Part shown: positions 29,342 through 39,895 of the stretch, in pieces | Numbering within the stretch: position 1 is the stretch's first letter | How the letters are laid out: every line of letters starts with the position of its first letter | Assembly (NCBI RefSeq): GCF_039649665.1 | Contig: NZ_JBDJAW010000008.1 | Coordinates: 124,001 to 188,000 of the forward strand | DNA from: Microbispora sp. ZYX-F-249 | GTDB taxonomy: Bacteria > Actinomycetota > Actinomycetes > Streptosporangiales > Streptosporangiaceae | Reading direction: 5' to 3' | DNA: 64,000 nt | Made by a program: the position numbers and the translations under genes | The notes under the pieces: generated by a model | Seen by the model: the letters and a program-made list of their open reading frames with translations, nothing else | What the model was told of the DNA's origin: nothing | Database searches by the model: none

Positions 29342-30868
29342 GTGTTGCTGATCGACCTTGCCAGGACCTCCGCGGCCGTCGCCGCGGACTCGGCGCGGCT
29401 CGCCAAGATCAGGCATCTCGGCGAGCTGCTCTGCAGGGTGGGAGCCGACGAGGCCGAGATCGCCATCGCGTACCTGTCGGGTGAGCTGCCGCAGCGGCAG
29501 ATCGGGGTGGGGTGGCGGAGCCTGTCCGACCTCCCCGAGCCGCGTCAGGTCGCCACGGCGACCCTGACCCGGGTCGACGAGCTGCTCGAACGCATCAAGT
29601 CCCGGTCCGGCGCCGGTTCGCAGGCCGCGCGGCGTGAGCTGCTGGGCGAGCTGTTCGGCGCCCTCACCCGTCAGGAGCAGTCGTTCATGCACCGGCTGCT
29701 GACGGGCGAGCTGCGCCAGGGAGCGCTCAACGGCGTGATGATCGAGGCGATCGCCATGGCCGCGAACGTGCCCGCGGCCGAGGTGCGCCGGGCCCTGACC
29801 CTGCGCGGCTCGCTGCCCGCCGTCGGCGCGGCCGCGCTGCGCGGCGGCGTCGCGGAGCTGAAGGCGTTCCACCTGGAGGTCGGGCGTGCGGTGGCGCCGA
29901 TGCTCGCGCAGAGCGCGCCCAGCGTGACCGCCGCGCTGGAGAAGGCCGGCGCCCCCGCCGCGGTGGAGTGGAAGCTCGACGGCGTGCGGGTCCAGGCCCA
30001 CCGGTCGGGCGACCGGGTCGCCGTCTTCACCCGGACGCTCGACGACATCACCGCCCAGGTCCCCGAACTGGTGGAGGCCGTGCTCGGCCTGCCCGGGACC
30101 GACCTCGTGCTCGACGGCGAGGTCATCGCCCTGCGCCCGGACGGCCGCCCCGAGCCGTTCCAGGTCACCTCCGGCCGGGTGGCCAGCAGGACCGACGTGG
30201 CGTCGCTGCGCGCGACCGTGCCGCTGACCGTCTTCTTCTTCGACGCCCTGCGCGTGGACGGCGCCGACCTCCTCGATCTGCCCGACGAGGAGCGGCACGC
30301 CGCGCTGGAGGCCGCGGTCCCGGCCGGGCTGGTCACGCCTCGGCTCGTCACGGCCGACGCCGACGAGGCCGAGGCGTTCTTCGGCGACGCCGTACGGCGG
30401 GGCCACGAGGGCGTCGTGGTGAAGTCGCTGCGCACGCCGTACGCCGCGGGCCGGCGGGGGGCGGGCTGGGTCAAGGTCAAGCCACGGCACACGCTCGACC
30501 TGGTCGTGCTGGCCGCCGAATGGGGCAGCGGACGGCGCCGGGGCCGGCTGTCCAACCTGCATCTCGGCGCCTACGACCCGGAGACCGGCGGCTTCGTGAT
30601 GCTCGGCAAGACGTTCAAGGGTCTCACCGACGAGTTGCTGACCTGGCAGACCGAGCAGTTCCTGCGACTGGCGGAGGGGCCGGCGGACGACTACGTCGTC
30701 ACGCTCAGGCCCGCGCTGGTCGTGGAGATCGCCTTCGACGGCGTGCAGCGGTCGAGCCGCTACCCCGGCGGCATGGCGCTGCGGTTCGCGCGGGTCCTGC
30801 GCTACCGGCCCGACAAGCGGCCCGAGGAGGCCGACACCGCGGCCGCGGTCCGCGCGCTCATGCCCTGA
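29342..30868 (+). CDS. ligB: ATP-dependent DNA ligase, LigB-type
   Basis: 508 aa, with the N-terminal DNA-binding domain, adenylation domain and OB fold of actinobacterial LigB. The nucleotidylation motif I is [12 protein letters not shown] with Lys211. Motif III is [10 protein letters not shown], motif IV is HEGVVVKS and motif V is GWVKVKP. It seals nicks in duplex DNA using ATP; LigB is accessory to the NAD-dependent LigA and implicated in repair. GTG 29342 gives an N-terminus ([22 protein letters not shown]) like known LigB proteins, better than GTG 29321. No Ku or LigD gene is nearby. Confidence 0.92.
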   Translation: MLLIDLARTSAAVAADSARLAKIRHLGELLCRVGADEAEIAIAYLSGELPQRQIGVGWRSLSDLPEPRQVATATLTRVDELLERIKSRSGAGSQAARRELLGELFGALTRQEQSFMHRLLTGELRQGALNGVMIEAIAMAANVPAAEVRRALTLRGSLPAVGAAALRGGVAELKAFHLEVGRAVAPMLAQSAPSVTAALEKAGAPAAVEWKLDGVRVQAHRSGDRVAVFTRTLDDITAQVPELVEAVLGLPGTDLVLDGEVIALRPDGRPEPFQVTSGRVASRTDVASLRATVPLTVFFFDALRVDGADLLDLPDEERHAALEAAVPAGLVTPRLVTADADEAEAFFGDAVRRGHEGVVVKSLRTPYAAGRRGAGWVKVKPRHTLDLVVLAAEWGSGRRRGRLSNLHLGAYDPETGGFVMLGKTFKGLTDELLTWQTEQFLRLAEGPADDYVVTLRPALVVEIAFDGVQRSSRYPGGMALRFARVLRYRPDKRPEEADTAAAVRALMP

Positions 30869-30889
30869 CCGTACGCCCCGCTCCGGACG

Positions 30890-31474
30890 TCACTTCACGA
30901 GGCGGATGGTCAGCGGGTAGCGGAACTCGGTGCCGGCGAGCGCCGACACCCCGCCGACGATGCACAGGGCCAGTCCGACGACCCAGACGACCGGCACCAG
31001 GACGAGCCCGACGACGGTGATCGGCAGCAGCACGGTCGCCCCCAGCACGGTGAGGTGGAAGTTCAGCGACTCCACCGCGTGCTTCCTGACGTAGGGGGAC
31101 GTCCGCCCCGCGGTCACCATCATCAGCAGCGGGCCGACGATGAACAACCCCAGCAGCCCGAACAGGTGCGAGGCCGCCGCCCCGACCCGGTCTCCCCCGT
31201 CGGGGGCCGCGGGCGCGTGGTACGAGGGCGGCCGGGGGACGTAGGCCGGCCGGGTCCCGTACAGGTCGTTCATGATGGGCACGAGGTCGGCGTGCGTGCG
31301 CGCGGTCATCGCCAGGTGCAGGCGCTCGTCCATCTCGTGCTTGTCGAGCCTGCCCTCGGCGTAGGCCGCCTTGACATGCTCGACCACCTGTTCGCGGTCC
31401 TGGTTGGTGACGCGCAACTGAGGATGTGGCATAGGGGCACGGCCCTGCCAGGGTGGTGTCACTGCCGTGGGCAT
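30890..31474 (-). CDS. DUF1707/DUF4870-type membrane protein
   Basis: 194 aa. The N-terminal DUF1707 motif LRVTNQDREQVVEHVKAAYAEGRLDKHEMDERLHLAMTARTHADL is a short helical domain common in actinobacteria. It is joined to a DUF4870-like module with about three helices (HLFGLLGLFIVGPLLMMV; LTVLGATVLLPITVVGLVLV; VVWVVGLALCIVGGV). Function unknown. ATG 31474 has GGAAGG 9 nt upstream; ATG 31432 (MPHPQLRVTN) is the conserved-looking alternative. Confidence 0.82.
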   Translation of the reverse strand: MPTAVTPPWQGRAPMPHPQLRVTNQDREQVVEHVKAAYAEGRLDKHEMDERLHLAMTARTHADLVPIMNDLYGTRPAYVPRPPSYHAPAAPDGGDRVGAAASHLFGLLGLFIVGPLLMMVTAGRTSPYVRKHAVESLNFHLTVLGATVLLPITVVGLVLVPVVWVVGLALCIVGGVSALAGTEFRYPLTIRLVK

Positions 31475-31620
31475 CACGCATAGCCTTCCGTCACGTCGAC
31501 TGCTCGGCTCTCTTCGAGTCTGCCTCCATCTTGGGCCGGTTACGCGCCCGGCGGCATCAGGGACATCCCCGACATCGCCCCGAGACCGTTCCCTTAACGT
31601 CATCGTGATCCACGGCGATG

Positions 31621-31635
31621 TATACAAGCACTATG
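31621..31635 (+). promoter_or_regulatory. -10 box TATACA placed for a leaderless ATG
   Basis: TATACA at 31621-31626 predicts transcription starting on the A of ATG 31633. TTAACG at 31594 is too far away for an ideal -35. Confidence 0.4.
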
Positions 31636-31983
31636 AGATGGCGAGATCGCTATGGGCTCCGGCGGCGACGGGGCGCCCGCGTGGCCAAGTTCGACCGCGA
31701 GGCGACCGACGCCGACGTCGAGACCCTCATCGAGTTCGCCAAGACGCGGCGTGGCGTCGAGTTCTACGTCGAGCCCGAGACCTTCGCGACCGACACCACC
31801 GCGGTGGCCGTCGCGCACGACGGTGAGTGGACCCGCCGCCGTGTCGGATCTCCCGCGGTCATCGCCAAGGTCGCCAGGGACCTCGCTCTCCCGGTCTACG
31901 ACGTGCAGCTCACCGGTTACCCCGCCCGCATGCGGGCCTACAACGAGCGCCGCCGCCGGGCTCAGGACGGCGACCCGGTCTGA
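31633..31983 (+). CDS. conserved hypothetical protein
   Basis: 116 aa, basic at both ends. The core (AKFDREATDADVETLIEFAKTRRGVEFYVEPETFATDTTAVAVAHDGEWTRRRVGSPAVIAKVARDLALPVYDVQLTGYPARMRAYNER) looks like a compact alpha/beta domain seen in many actinobacteria, with no function I can name. ATG 31633 is chosen from the leaderless promoter spacing; GTG 31681, just before the conserved core, is the alternative. The 3' end overlaps the convergent DUF4192 gene by 22 nt. Confidence 0.72.
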   Translation: MRWRDRYGLRRRRGARVAKFDREATDADVETLIEFAKTRRGVEFYVEPETFATDTTAVAVAHDGEWTRRRVGSPAVIAKVARDLALPVYDVQLTGYPARMRAYNERRRRAQDGDPV

Positions 31984-33056
31984 CGGCCGCCCGGCACCGG
32001 CGCCGGCTCGGGCAGGCCCCGGGCCAGCAGTGCGCGCAGCGGCGCGAGCCAGATCGCCCGGGGACGGCCCATCTCGTCGTCGAGTTCCTCCGGCGTCGGC
32101 ATGCGGTCGCGCAGCATGGCGGGGGACATCATGTACGTCAGGGCCTGCCGGAGCAGGAGCGCCATCGAATAGCCGGGGTCGGCGGCGAGCGCCCGGTCCA
32201 GCGCCATCCCCGCGAGTGCGCACTCCCCCCGATGCCACGCGGCGGCCGCCAGCAGTGAGGCCGCGGGCGCGGCGTGGCCCGGCTCCAGGCGGCGGGTGAG
32301 GTCGCGCCACAACGCGATGTGCGCGTCACGGTCGTCGACCAACGCCCAGGCCTCGTCCCGCACCCTGACCACGGCGAGGTCGAGCCCGAGTCGCGCGGCG
32401 CCGTCGTCGTCCAGCCGGCCCCCGGAGTCGTACAGGCCGAGGGCTCTGCGCACCCGTGCCAGCCCTTCGGCCACGAACCGCGCGGCCAGTTCGTCGGCGG
32501 CGGGTCCCCCGGGCTCCGGCAACGCCCGCAGCTCGGCCATCACGCGGAGGGTGGCCTCCCGCATCGCCGCACCGCCGCACCGCTCGACCGATCGCCGCAG
32601 GCTGCCCCGGTCTGGCAGGGCGACCAGCCCGTGCATCACGGCCTCCGCCGTGACACGGCTGCGTTCGGTGTCGTACGGCGTGCCCTCCGCGGGACAGCAG
32701 GTCGCGCTGTCGCAGGAGTAGGACCAGTAGCGCCCGCCTTCGGCCCGGAGGCTCTCGGTCACCCCGATGCCCTCGGCACGCAGCAGCCGGGTCACCGTGT
32801 CGACGGCGGGGGTCACCGCGGCGCCGGAACCGTACCCGATGACGAAAACGGCCGTCACCGCCTCGCGGCGCAGCAGCGAGACCAGCCGGTCGAGGTCCTC
32901 GGCGGCGACCGGCAGGTCCCAGCGCGTCGTCAGCCGCACCTCCGCACCGGCGAAGCCGGTCACGACGAGGCTGTCGGCGGGATGGAACCCGACGAGATAG
33001 GGCACGGCGGCGAGGATGTCCGCCGGCGAGGAGAGCACGAGCTTCGGAATCGTCAT
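31962..33056 (-). CDS. DUF4192-domain protein
   Basis: 364 aa, starting TIPKLVLSSPADILAAVPYLVGFHPADSLVVTGF, the hallmark opening of DUF4192, an actinobacteria-specific family of unknown function. It continues with SYSCDSATCCPAEGTPYD, a Cys-rich loop that could bind metal. A TPR-like C-terminal part (ASLLAAAAWHRGECALAGMALDRALAADPGYSMALLLRQAL) follows. ATG 33056 has GAGG 9 nt upstream. Monocistronic, divergent from the ABC-F gene. Confidence 0.87.
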   Translation of the reverse strand: MTIPKLVLSSPADILAAVPYLVGFHPADSLVVTGFAGAEVRLTTRWDLPVAAEDLDRLVSLLRREAVTAVFVIGYGSGAAVTPAVDTVTRLLRAEGIGVTESLRAEGGRYWSYSCDSATCCPAEGTPYDTERSRVTAEAVMHGLVALPDRGSLRRSVERCGGAAMREATLRVMAELRALPEPGGPAADELAARFVAEGLARVRRALGLYDSGGRLDDDGAARLGLDLAVVRVRDEAWALVDDRDAHIALWRDLTRRLEPGHAAPAASLLAAAAWHRGECALAGMALDRALAADPGYSMALLLRQALTYMMSPAMLRDRMPTPEELDDEMGRPRAIWLAPLRALLARGLPEPAPVPGGRQTGSPS

Positions 33057-33186
33057 GGCCGCAAGCCTCGCCGGACGGCCGGGCCTCAAGGCGGCCGAAG
33101 CGCGTTCTGGGGACAGCCGTCCTCCTGTGGACAACCTGGCGGCCGGGCGGCCGGAAAACCGCTGGCCCCGGACAGAGCGCTCGGCC

Positions 33187-33202
33187 TACACTCGGCGCCA
33201 TG
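33187..33202 (+). promoter_or_regulatory. -10 box TACACT for a leaderless leader ORF
   Basis: TACACT at 33187-33192 is followed by 7 nt and ATG 33200, so the leader ORF ahead of the ABC-F gene would be read from the 5' end of the transcript. No convincing -35 was seen. Confidence 0.5.
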
Positions 33203-33223
33203 TCTCTGCCCCGGATCTCCTAG
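33200..33223 (+). CDS. putative leader peptide MSLPRIS
   Basis: A 7-codon ORF (ATG to TAG) encoding MSLPRIS at the predicted 5' end of the ABC-F transcript. A hairpin begins 3 nt after its stop, and the ABC-F start is 60 nt downstream. Short leader ORFs followed by a terminator are the usual control of antibiotic-resistance ABC-F genes through ribosome stalling. That this one works so is inference; no stalling motif is known to me for this peptide. Confidence 0.45.
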   Translation: MSLPRIS

Positions 33224-33226
33224 CTC

Positions 33227-33257
33227 GGACACCCGCTTCCACGCCACCCGTGTGTCC
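33227..33257 (+). promoter_or_regulatory. attenuator-like hairpin between leader ORF and ABC-F gene
   Basis: GGACACCCG (33227-33235) pairs with CGTGTGTCC (33249-33257), 8 of 9 bp, around a 13-nt loop. TTGAGCTTCT follows, a weakly U-rich tract. Stalling on the leader ORF would cover the left arm and could prevent termination. Confidence 0.45.
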
Positions 33258-33282
33258 TTGAGCTTCTCCGGAGCGTAATCCC

Positions 33283-34847
<1,565 letters not shown>

Positions 34848-34875
<28 letters not shown>

Positions 34876-35654
34876 CCCTCCGGTACGGCCGCCGGCGCCA
34901 GACGCATGCGGACGAGCATGGCGGCGCCGGCGACCGCGCCGGGCATCGCGACGACGCTGACGAGCGGCACCATGAACGCGAGGAAGAGCGGCACACCGAA
35001 CCCGAGCGTGGCGGACATGTTCGACCGGAGCAGGGCGAAGCGCTCCTTGCGCCGCAGGCCCCGGCGTTCCATTGCCAGAGCGGTCAGCTCGACCGTGAGG
35101 AAGAACCCGGAGACGAACGCCCCGACTACGGGCACCACGGTCTGCCCGACGACCGGCACGAAACCGAGCACGAACAGCGGCACCGTGAACAGCAGGACGT
35201 ACCAGAGCGTGACGAGGCTGTCGCGGATCGACCGGAACAGGGACGACCAGAAGGGCTGGTCGCCGCCGGGAAGGCCGCCGCAATCCTCTTCGACCTTCTC
35301 CGACAGCTTCTCGTAGAACGGGTCGCCGATGACGAGCGTGACGGCGGTGAACGTCAGCACGGCGAGCGCGAGACCCACCACGAAGATCATCACGCCGACC
35401 AGCGTGCGGAACGTGTCGCGCCAGCCCCAGTCGTCGGCGAACGGCGTCGCCCAGGCCGCCACGTCGGTGGCGTGCGTGCCCAGCCAGACCAGCGCCAGTG
35501 CGTACAGCACCAACGCGATCAGAGCCGGGATCAACCCGAACGACCACCAGCGGGGATGCCGGGCGACCCACCCGAGACCCCGCAAGCAGAACCCGATTCC
35601 CTCGGCGAAACCGCCGATGCCGCGCCGTCCGGCGGGCCGCCCCATGCCACTCAT
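34848..35654 (-). CDS. EI24-domain membrane protein
   Basis: 268 aa, EI24/CysZ-like family. It has about five hydrophobic segments, including WWSFGLIPALIALVLYALALVWLG and TLVGVMIFVVGLALAVLTFTAVTLVIGDPFYEKLSEKVE, the typical family motif. A second block, LVTLWYVLLFTVPLFVLGFVPVVGQTVVPVVGAFVSGFFL, follows. CysZ homologues transport sulfate; actinobacterial EI24 proteins are uncharacterised. maf ends 10 nt upstream on the same strand, so the two may be co-transcribed. Confidence 0.87.
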
Positions 35655-35664
35655 GGCGGGCAGG

Positions 35665-36252
35665 CTAGCGCCACAAGGTCGTCACCGGCACGTCCAGATC
35701 GGCGAAAAGGCGGCGAAGCAGGGGCAGCGAGATGCCGAGCACGTTGCCGTGGTCGCCCTCGATGCCCTCGACGAACCAGCCGCCCAGGCCGTCGAGCGTG
35801 AACGCCCCCGCCACGCGCAACGGCTCCCCGCTGGCGACGTACGTCTCGATCTCCTCGTCGGACGGCGTGCCGAACCGCACCACGGTCGCCGCCACCTCCG
35901 ACACCCCGCGGCCCCCCGCCACGTCGACCACGCTGTGCCCGGTCAGCAACCGGCCGGTCCTGCCCCGCATCATGTGCCAGCGGCGCACCGCCTCCTCGGG
36001 CGTCCCCGGCTTGCCGTAGGCGACGCCGTCGAGCTCGAGCACCGAGTCGCAGCCGATCACGATGCCGTCGCCGAGCGTCCCGGCGACGGCGTCCGCCTTG
36101 GCCACGGCCAGTTTCAGGCAGAGCTCCCCAGGAGTGGCAGCGGTGATCGCGTCCTCGTCGACGCCGCTGACGATCACCTTCGGATCGAGCCCGGCCGCCC
36201 GCAGCACACCGAGGCGGGCGGGCGAGGCGGAGGCAAGTATCAGGTCCGTCAC
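35665..36252 (-). CDS. maf: Maf-family nucleotide pyrophosphatase
   Basis: 195 aa. Maf/HAM1-like house-cleaning enzyme hydrolysing non-canonical nucleoside triphosphates; linked in other bacteria to septum formation. Motifs: [43 protein letters not shown] (catalytic Asp), [46 protein letters not shown] 36252 is chosen because the conserved N-terminus begins there and TAGGCT lies at leaderless spacing; ATG 36279 is an alternative. Confidence 0.92.
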   Translation of the reverse strand: MTDLILASASPARLGVLRAAGLDPKVIVSGVDEDAITAATPGELCLKLAVAKADAVAGTLGDGIVIGCDSVLELDGVAYGKPGTPEEAVRRWHMMRGRTGRLLTGHSVVDVAGGRGVSEVAATVVRFGTPSDEEIETYVASGEPLRVAGAFTLDGLGGWFVEGIEGDHGNVLGISLPLLRRLFADLDVPVTTLWR

Positions 36253-36265
36253 ACAGAGCAGCCTA
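36250..36265 (-). promoter_or_regulatory. -10 box TAGGCT for a near-leaderless maf start
   Basis: On the minus strand TAGGCT (36265-36260) is followed by 7 nt and the GTG at 36252. No ribosome-binding site is evident. Confidence 0.4.
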
Positions 36266-36314
36266 GCCGCTTCTACCATGTCTCGCGTTTACCCATTACC
36301 GGCGAGGGACACAG

Positions 36315-38180
36315 GTGTCAAAACATACAGTAAAGGAACGTCTCAGCTACTGGTTCGACAACACCATGGCGAAGGGCACCGCCGCCTTGATCGGCTGGCT
36401 GGCCCTGGTGTCCCTGGTCCTGATCGTGGTGGCGAGCGTCCTCACCATGTGGCTCGCCCCCGACGAGGCGCTCCGGCACGACGGCTGGCCCGGGGTGCTG
36501 TGGCTGTCGCTCATGCACGCGCTCAGTCCGGGCAAGATCTCCGGGGACGCCGGGACGGCGCCCTTCCTGGCCATCATGCTGGGCCTGTCCCTCGGCGGCA
36601 TCTTCATCGTCAGCATCCTCGTGGGCGTCCTCGCGGCCGGCCTGCGCGGCAAGATCGAAGAGCTGCGCAAGGGCCGCTCGCGCGTCATCGAGAGCGGCCA
36701 CACCGTCATCCTGGGCTGGTCGGAGCAGCTGTTCACGATCGTCGCCGAACTGCTCAAGGCGCACGCCAGCCAGCGCGGCTCGGTCATCGCGATCCTGGCC
36801 GACAGGGACAAGCCCGCCATGGAGGACGCCGTCCGCGCCCGGGTGGGAGACACCGGCAGGACACGGCTGGTCTGCCGCACCGGCAGCCCCACGGAACCGG
36901 CCGACCTCGGCCTGATGAGCCTGAACACGGCGCGCGCGATAGTCGTGCTGTCCCCCGAGCAGGACGACCCGGACGCGCAGGTCATCAAGACCCTGCTCGC
37001 GCTGGCCAAGCGGGCCGGGGAGCATCCCCCGGTGGTCGCCTCCATCGCCGCGTCGCGCAACATGGCGGCCGCCCGGCTGGCCGGCGGACCGAGGGTGCAC
37101 CTGGTCGACAGCGACGACATCGCCGCGCGGCTGCTCGTGCAGTCGTCCCGGCAGTCCGGCATGTCCGTGGTCAGCATGGACCTGCTGAACTTCGACGGCA
37201 GCGAGATCTATCTGCGCCGCGAACCCGCCCTCGCCGGCAGGTCGTACGGCGAGGCCCTCCACGCGTACGCGACCGCGTCCGTCCTCGGCCTGCGCACGGC
37301 GGGCGGCGTGCTGCTCAACCCGCCGCCGGACACGGTGGTCGGGGCGTCCGACGAACTCGTCGTGCTCGCCAAGGACGACTCGCTGGTCCGCCTGGCGAAC
37401 ACCGCCATGCCCGTCGACGATCGGCACATCGTCTCCGCGCGAGCCCCGGAGCCGGCCGTCGAGCGGACTTTGATGGTGGGCTGGAACGGCCGGGCCGCGC
37501 GGATCATCCGCCACCTCGACGGCTACGTCACATCCGGATCGGTGCTCGACGTCGCGACCGACCACCCCGGCGCCGGCGCCGGCCTGGGGGACCTGCGCAA
37601 CCTCACGGTGAACGTCAAGGAGTGCGACGGCACGGACAGGTACGCCCTGGAGTCCCTCGGTGTCGGCGTCTACCAGCACGTCATCGTGCTCTCCGACGAC
37701 AGGTACGCCCCCCGCCAGGCCGACACCCGGACCCTGATGACGCTGCTGCAGCTGCGCGACATGCAGGCGATCCTCGGCGAGAAGTACTCCATCGCGAGCG
37801 AGATGCACGACGAGAACAACCGTTCGCTCGCCGAGGTCACCGAGGCCGACGACATCGTGATCAGCGACACCGTCATCGGCCTGCTGCTCGCGCAGCTCGC
37901 CGAGAACCCGCACCTCGCCGAGGTCTTCGGGCAGCTGTTCGACTCCGCCGGCGCGGAGGCCTACCCGCGGCCGGTGGAGAACTACGTGACGACCGGCGCG
38001 CCCGTCGCCTTCCGGACGCTCGTGGAGTCGGCGCTGCGCCGCGGCGAGACCGCGATCGGTTACCGCCTGGCTGCGAAGACCGGGGAGACGCCCCACTACG
38101 GCGTCGTGCTCAACCCGGACCGGTCCCGGCCGGTGACGTTCGCCCCCGGCGATTCCGTGATCGTTCTCGCCGAGCGCTGA
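36315..38180 (+). CDS. CASTOR/POLLUX-type ion channel with RCK-like domains
   Basis: 621 aa. Two membrane helices (about 25-48 and 82-110) flank a pore-like loop (VLWLSLMHALSPGKISGDAG). The large cytoplasmic part has two Rossmann/RCK-like modules (SGHTVILGWSEQLFTIVAELL and RTLMVGWNGRAARIIRHLDG, each with a GW-type nucleotide-binding motif). It matches the CASTOR/POLLUX/SYM8 family of tetrameric cation channels; bacterial members are little studied. GTG 36315 follows GAGGG. It is divergent from maf and convergent with the next gene. Confidence 0.88.
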   Translation: MSKHTVKERLSYWFDNTMAKGTAALIGWLALVSLVLIVVASVLTMWLAPDEALRHDGWPGVLWLSLMHALSPGKISGDAGTAPFLAIMLGLSLGGIFIVSILVGVLAAGLRGKIEELRKGRSRVIESGHTVILGWSEQLFTIVAELLKAHASQRGSVIAILADRDKPAMEDAVRARVGDTGRTRLVCRTGSPTEPADLGLMSLNTARAIVVLSPEQDDPDAQVIKTLLALAKRAGEHPPVVASIAASRNMAAARLAGGPRVHLVDSDDIAARLLVQSSRQSGMSVVSMDLLNFDGSEIYLRREPALAGRSYGEALHAYATASVLGLRTAGGVLLNPPPDTVVGASDELVVLAKDDSLVRLANTAMPVDDRHIVSARAPEPAVERTLMVGWNGRAARIIRHLDGYVTSGSVLDVATDHPGAGAGLGDLRNLTVNVKECDGTDRYALESLGVGVYQHVIVLSDDRYAPRQADTRTLMTLLQLRDMQAILGEKYSIASEMHDENNRSLAEVTEADDIVISDTVIGLLLAQLAENPHLAEVFGQLFDSAGAEAYPRPVENYVTTGAPVAFRTLVESALRRGETAIGYRLAAKTGETPHYGVVLNPDRSRPVTFAPGDSVIVLAER

Positions 38181-38181
38181 G

Positions 38182-39174
38182 TCAGAGCGCCCTGACCGAC
38201 GACATCACCGTGTTGATGTCGCGCCAGCGTTTCTTCTGGCTGTCGGGGATCGTGACGAACACGACGGCGGGCTTCTTCTCCGGAACGTCCACGAGGGCCA
38301 GCGCGGCCGCGGAGACCCGCTTCTCGCCCTTGAGCGTGTAGTGGACGGTGTAGCCCAGCAGCCAGCCCTTCCGCTTGCCCGCCTTCATCGGCTGGGAGGC
38401 CGTCCAGGTGATCGTGGCGCCCGAGGGGTGATGGTTCAGAGTCCACCGGGCGGCCAGGAACGCGGTGTCGCGCAGCGTCTCCTGCTCCGGGATCGGCACG
38501 GGGCAGGAGACCAGCATCCCCCGGTACGACGCGCCCTTCACCCTGGGCAGCAACTGGCGGGAGGCGAACGGCGTGGGCGTCGCGAGCGCCCACCCCTTCG
38601 CGAAGCGGGGCAGGGCGACACCGGAGCGGCGGTCCTTGACCAGGCCGCGGGTGGCGGCCGCCCGGCCGGGCAGGTCGCGGAGCCGGCGGTCGGCCTTCGG
38701 CAGCGCGGGCACCCGGGGGTCCTTCAGGGCCGCCGCGAGCGCCGGATCCACGGCGTCCGGACTGGCCGCCACACTGGCCGCAGGACTCACGGCCGGACTG
38801 GACAGTGGGCTGGAGAGAGGACTGAGACCGGGCGTGGCCGCCGCGCCCGCGGCCGGCGCGGCGGCGCTCGACGCGGACGAGGCCGACACCGCCGAAGGCA
38901 GGCCGACCACGGCGGACTGGCGCGGCGCCGCGGCCATGGTGTCGGGGTCGTCCCGGTTCAGCAGCACGACGGCCGCGCCCGCCCCCAGCACGGCGACCCC
39001 CGCCGCGACCGCGACGACCTTGTAGACCACCCGCATCGGCAGGTCCCCGAGTTTCCTGGGGGGACTCGCCGGCGGCGCCGGCTCAGGGACCGTGATCTTC
39101 GGTAGCGGAGTGGTCTCGGCCTCGGCCGCTATGTAAGAGGGGACGGCCTTCGTCCCGTAGTCCCCAGGTGACAC
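38182..39174 (-). CDS. membrane-anchored protein, paralogue of the 8836-10542 product
   Basis: 330 aa. A short cytoplasmic Pro-rich N-terminus (VPEPAPPASPPRKLGDLPMR) precedes one transmembrane helix (about 50-71). A Ser/Ala/Pro linker with repeated SPLSSP/SPAVSP units follows, then a C-terminal domain of about 165 residues ending in DINTVMSSVRAL. Architecture, the GLVKDRRSGVALPRF segment and the C-terminal DINTV motif relate it to the protein at 8836-10542. Function unknown; probably extracytoplasmic. GTG 39174 has no ribosome-binding site and a -10 at leaderless spacing. It converges on the ion-channel gene with 1 nt between stops. Confidence 0.8.
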   Translation of the reverse strand: MSPGDYGTKAVPSYIAAEAETTPLPKITVPEPAPPASPPRKLGDLPMRVVYKVVAVAAGVAVLGAGAAVVLLNRDDPDTMAAAPRQSAVVGLPSAVSASSASSAAAPAAGAAATPGLSPLSSPLSSPAVSPAASVAASPDAVDPALAAALKDPRVPALPKADRRLRDLPGRAAATRGLVKDRRSGVALPRFAKGWALATPTPFASRQLLPRVKGASYRGMLVSCPVPIPEQETLRDTAFLAARWTLNHHPSGATITWTASQPMKAGKRKGWLLGYTVHYTLKGEKRVSAAALALVDVPEKKPAVVFVTIPDSQKKRWRDINTVMSSVRAL

Positions 39175-39187
39175 GATCGGGAGCGTA
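39172..39187 (-). promoter_or_regulatory. -10 box TACGCT for a leaderless GTG
   Basis: On the minus strand TACGCT (39187-39182) is followed by 7 nt and the GTG at 39174, the same arrangement as in the paralogue at 8836. Confidence 0.4.
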
Positions 39188-39220
39188 CGGCAAATCCCGC
39201 TATTTCGGGTGCCTTCCCCA

Positions 39221-39895
39221 TCACACTTCGGGAACGCCCACCCGCAGCCACGGCGCGTCGGCCACGACCGTCGCGGAGCCCGGTTCGATCTCGGTGAACC
39301 CCGCGTCCCTGACCACCGGCAGCCCGCTCGCGGCCAGCGCGTCCCACCGTCCGGGGGCGGCCGTCCTGACCCGTACGGCGAAGCCGCGCCCGCGCCAGGC
39401 CGCCCGGTCCGTCTCCCCCGCGCCCCACCAGGCGAACTGCGCGCCGTGGCCCGCCTGGGCCATCGCCTTGCCCGCCGTCATCTCCAGACGGGGATTGACC
39501 CAGAGCACCACGTCATCGGGGCCCGCTTCCGGCGGCGCCACGTCGTCGACGAGCTCGGTGCCCGACACCTGGAGCCTGGCCAGGTCGCGCGGCCAGCCGT
39601 CGAGCGGCACCGGAGGATGCACGCGGACCTCGGCCGTGCCCACGGCGACGGTGATGCCGGGCAGGGCGAGCGCACGCCGCCACTCGGCGCCGCGTGCCCG
39701 CCTGACCACCTTCCTGATCCGGCCGTCCTGCCACTCGGCGACCTCCTGCGGCCACTGTCCGCCGTTCTCGGCACTGTCTTCGGCACCGTCCAGCAGGAGC
39801 ACCACCGCCGTCGCGGCCGCCTCCAGCGCGTCGGTGCGCCGCGGCGGCGCGGCCCGCTCGATGCGTACGACCAGGGGAAGAACGCGTTCGGTCAC
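39221..39895 (-). CDS. PTH2-domain (peptidyl-tRNA hydrolase 2-like) protein
   Basis: 224 aa. The C-terminal half carries the PTH2-type motif VNPRLEMTAGKAMAQAGHGAQFAWW and RGRGFAVRVRTAAPGRWDALAASGLPVVRDAGFTEIEPGS, as in archaeal/eukaryotic Pth2. The N-terminal 100 residues form a Trp/Arg-rich region found in actinobacterial homologues. Whether it hydrolyses peptidyl-tRNA is unproven. The GTG at 39895 overlaps the MFS stop (GTGA), so the two are translationally coupled. Confidence 0.82.
   Translation of the reverse strand: MTERVLPLVVRIERAAPPRRTDALEAAATAVVLLLDGAEDSAENGGQWPQEVAEWQDGRIRKVVRRARGAEWRRALALPGITVAVGTAEVRVHPPVPLDGWPRDLARLQVSGTELVDDVAPPEAGPDDVVLWVNPRLEMTAGKAMAQAGHGAQFAWWGAGETDRAAWRGRGFAVRVRTAAPGRWDALAASGLPVVRDAGFTEIEPGSATVVADAPWLRVGVPEV

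Noticed and set aside
39187-39215. Terminator hairpin CCCG-AAATAG-CGGG between the PTH2-domain and anchored-protein genes
   Set aside because: The stem is only 4 bp and lies over the candidate promoter.
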